Shown: positions 62,985 to 64,000 of the stretch, piece by piece
How the letters are laid out: each line of letters opens with the position of its first letter
How positions within the stretch are numbered: position 1 is the stretch's first letter
Source: Actinoplanes sp. N902-109
Lineage (GTDB): Bacteria > Actinomycetota > Actinomycetes > Mycobacteriales > Micromonosporaceae
Assembly (NCBI RefSeq): GCF_000389965.1
Contig: NC_021191.1
Location: 8,619,501 to 8,683,500 of the forward strand
Reading direction: 5' to 3'
DNA length: 64,000 nt
Made by a program: the position numbers and the translations under genes
The notes under the pieces: generated by a model
Database searches by the model: none
Told to the model about the DNA's origin: nothing
Seen by the model: the letters and a program-made list of their open reading frames with translations, nothing else

Positions 62985-63374
62985 ATGACCTCTCCGCTGA
63001 ACCGTTACCTCCAGGACTCCGTCAACACCGCCTCGCCCGGCAAGCTCCTGGTGATGCTCTACGACCGCCTCGTACTGGACCTGAACCAGGGCGAGGAAGC
63101 CCTGCGCAACGGTGAGCGGGAGCTGGCGAACGACAAGCTGAACCACGCCCAGGAGATCATCCTGGAGCTGCGCACCACGCTCGACCTGGAAGCCTGGGAC
63201 GGTGCTCCCGGGCTGGCCAGCCTCTACGGGTACCTGCTCACCGAGCTGATCGGGGCGAACATCGCCCGGGACCCGCAGCGGGTGGCGCTGTGCCGGGGGC
63301 ACATCGAGCCGCTGCGCGACGCCTGGCGCGAAGCCGCCCTGCTGGCGGCGGCCAACCCGGCACCGGTGGCCTGA
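62985..63374 (+). CDS. fliS: Flagellin export chaperone FliS
   Basis: A 129-residue four-helix protein: NRYLQDSVNTASPGKLLVMLYDRLVLDL at the start and an Ala-rich end. It binds the C-terminus of flagellin and prevents early polymerisation. AAGGGA precedes the ATG at 62985. Confidence 0.93.
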   Translation: MTSPLNRYLQDSVNTASPGKLLVMLYDRLVLDLNQGEEALRNGERELANDKLNHAQEIILELRTTLDLEAWDGAPGLASLYGYLLTELIGANIARDPQRVALCRGHIEPLRDAWREAALLAAANPAPVA

Positions 63375-63411
63375 CGACATCCGTGGGACTGGGGAGCGAG
63401 GTGGGGACAGC

Positions 63412-63732
63412 GTGACCGACTCCTGGAACGCCGCCTGGACCGCCGCGCTGGACGAGCTCGAGATGGACGTGGCCGAGGTCGAGGCCATGCTGACGGACGC
63501 CCGCCGGTTGGCCGAGGCACCCCCGTCGAACCTGTGGCAGCCGCCGACCGATCTCGGTGCCCTGCCGCTGGAGCTCAAGCCGCGGGCCGACGAGATCCTC
63601 ACCCGGCAGCTCGCCGCCGCCCAGGAGATCGCCCGCCGGCTCACCGCCACCCGCGCCCAGCAGGCCATGACGGCCCGCATCGAGACCGGCGAGGCATCCA
63701 AGCGCCCCGTCTATCTCGACTGCGCCATGTAA
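63412..63732 (+). CDS. Small helical protein in the fliT position
   Basis: 106 residues, acidic N-terminal helix (LDELEMDVAEVEAMLTDARRL) and a basic C-terminal helix (RQLAAAQEIARRLTATRAQQAM). No family is recognised with certainty. Its position right after fliS suggests a FliT-like export chaperone or a flagellar accessory protein. The GTG at 63412 follows GAGGTGGGG. A strong terminator ends this transcription unit. Confidence 0.78.
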   Translation: MTDSWNAAWTAALDELEMDVAEVEAMLTDARRLAEAPPSNLWQPPTDLGALPLELKPRADEILTRQLAAAQEIARRLTATRAQQAMTARIETGEASKRPVYLDCAM

Positions 63733-63747
63733 CCGCCCGACGTTTTC

Positions 63748-63784
63748 GCCCGGGGCCTCGTCCGTACGAGGTCCCGGGCTTTTT
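63748..63784 (+). terminator. Intrinsic terminator of the fliC-fliD-fliS cluster
   Basis: 14-bp stem (63748-63761, 63766-63779; one G-T pair) with a 4-nt loop followed directly by TTTTT (63780-63784). Confidence 0.92.
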
Positions 63785-63812
63785 CGTGCAACTCATCGGC
63801 AACCGTTTGTCG

Positions 63813-63838
63813 CTCAGCGGATCGGCCGGAAGGCCGAA
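63813..63838 (+). promoter_or_regulatory. FliA-type promoter of flgB operon
   Basis: CTCA (63813-63816), 16 nt, GCCGAA (63833-63838): a perfect match to CTCA-N15-17-GCCGAA, 81 bp before flgB. Confidence 0.85.
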
Positions 63839-63919
63839 ACGGAGAGTACGAGCAACGGATTGCTCCCCAGAAACGCCACGGACCGGCCACCCCGCACCAC
63901 TGGGAAGGAACCACCTGCC

Positions 63920-64000
63920 GTGTTCGATGATGTTGCCTCTTCCTCGCTGCGTGTCGCCGTCACCGGCCTGTCCGCACGGCAGAACGCCATTGCGAACAAC
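63920..64000 (+). CDS. flgB: Flagellar basal-body rod protein FlgB, N-terminus only
   Basis: The first 27 residues from a GTG at 63920 are visible before the window ends: MFDDVASSSLRVAVTGLSAR, then QNAIANN, the conserved rod-protein motif (LxxRQxxIANN). GAAGGAA precedes the start by about 11 nt. It is the likely first gene of a basal-body operon continuing to the right. Confidence 0.85.
   Translation, partial: MFDDVASSSLRVAVTGLSARQNAIANN

Overview
The window is high-GC actinobacterial DNA, most likely from a motile, sporangium-forming member of the Micromonosporaceae (Actinoplanes or a close relative). Supporting this are a BldN-type sigma factor with an RsbN-type anti-sigma factor, mycothiol synthesis (mshA), a rex-hemACD operon, GTG/TTG starts with many apparently leaderless genes, and a flagellin/hook-protein cluster driven by FliA-type promoters. 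The species call is inference; no rRNA or tRNA gene was seen.

Layout. 1-5157: a truncated DivIVA-domain gene and an isolated nuoA (minus), divergent korAB (2-oxoacid:ferredoxin oxidoreductase, plus) and a K+ channel (minus). 5.3-13 kb: secreted phospholipase A2, a cyclase-domain/ATPase regulator, an FmdB zinc ribbon, a repeat-rich membrane-anchored lytic transglycosylase and a double-GNAT protein. 13-18.7 kb: rex-hemA-hemC-hemD with a terminator just before hemB. 18.8-21.2 kb: HAD phosphatase, glutaredoxin-like protein and acyl-CoA ligase. 21.5-23.8 kb: bldN-rsbN. 23.9-30 kb: acyltransferase, epimerase, bS22, excisionase-type HTH protein, proline dehydrogenase, CGNR protein, TIM-barrel isomerase and a Cys-rich unknown. 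30.1-30.96 kb: a decayed IS5-type element. 31-35 kb: regX3-senX3 divergent from phoU, then gpmA. 35-42.2 kb: two paralogous MFS genes (the second frameshifted) flanking a triple-CheW protein and a six-PAS chemoreceptor. 42.3-45.7 kb: YbjN protein, mshA, SDR and methyltransferase. 45.7-53.8 kb: secreted GH26-like hydrolase, response regulator, subtilase, small zinc-finger-like protein, histidine kinase, SRPBCC and PHP proteins. 53.9-64 kb: chemoreceptor, M23 peptidase, csrA-fliW-flgL-flgK-flgN (minus), fliC-fliD-fliS-fliT-like (plus) and the start of flgB.

Much of 12.9-44 kb follows, from memory, the gene neighbourhood of Mycobacterium tuberculosis Rv0486-Rv0512 (mshA, YbjN, gpm1, senX3-regX3, Rv0495c, Rv0498, Rv0500A, Rv0500B, galE2, hemA-C-D-B). 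The bldN pair, chemotaxis genes, MFS genes, IS remnant and a large palindrome sit inside this conserved backbone.

The most unusual object is non-coding: a 305-bp nested dyad (33872-34176) between the convergent phoU and gpmA genes. It consists of a 76-bp hairpin, a central hairpin and an inverted copy of the first hairpin, all exactly symmetric about base 34024, with stem differences that are compensatory. Also notable are four good and one weaker FliA-type promoters, all with the same 16-nt spacer, that link flagellar and chemoreceptor genes about 20 kb apart.
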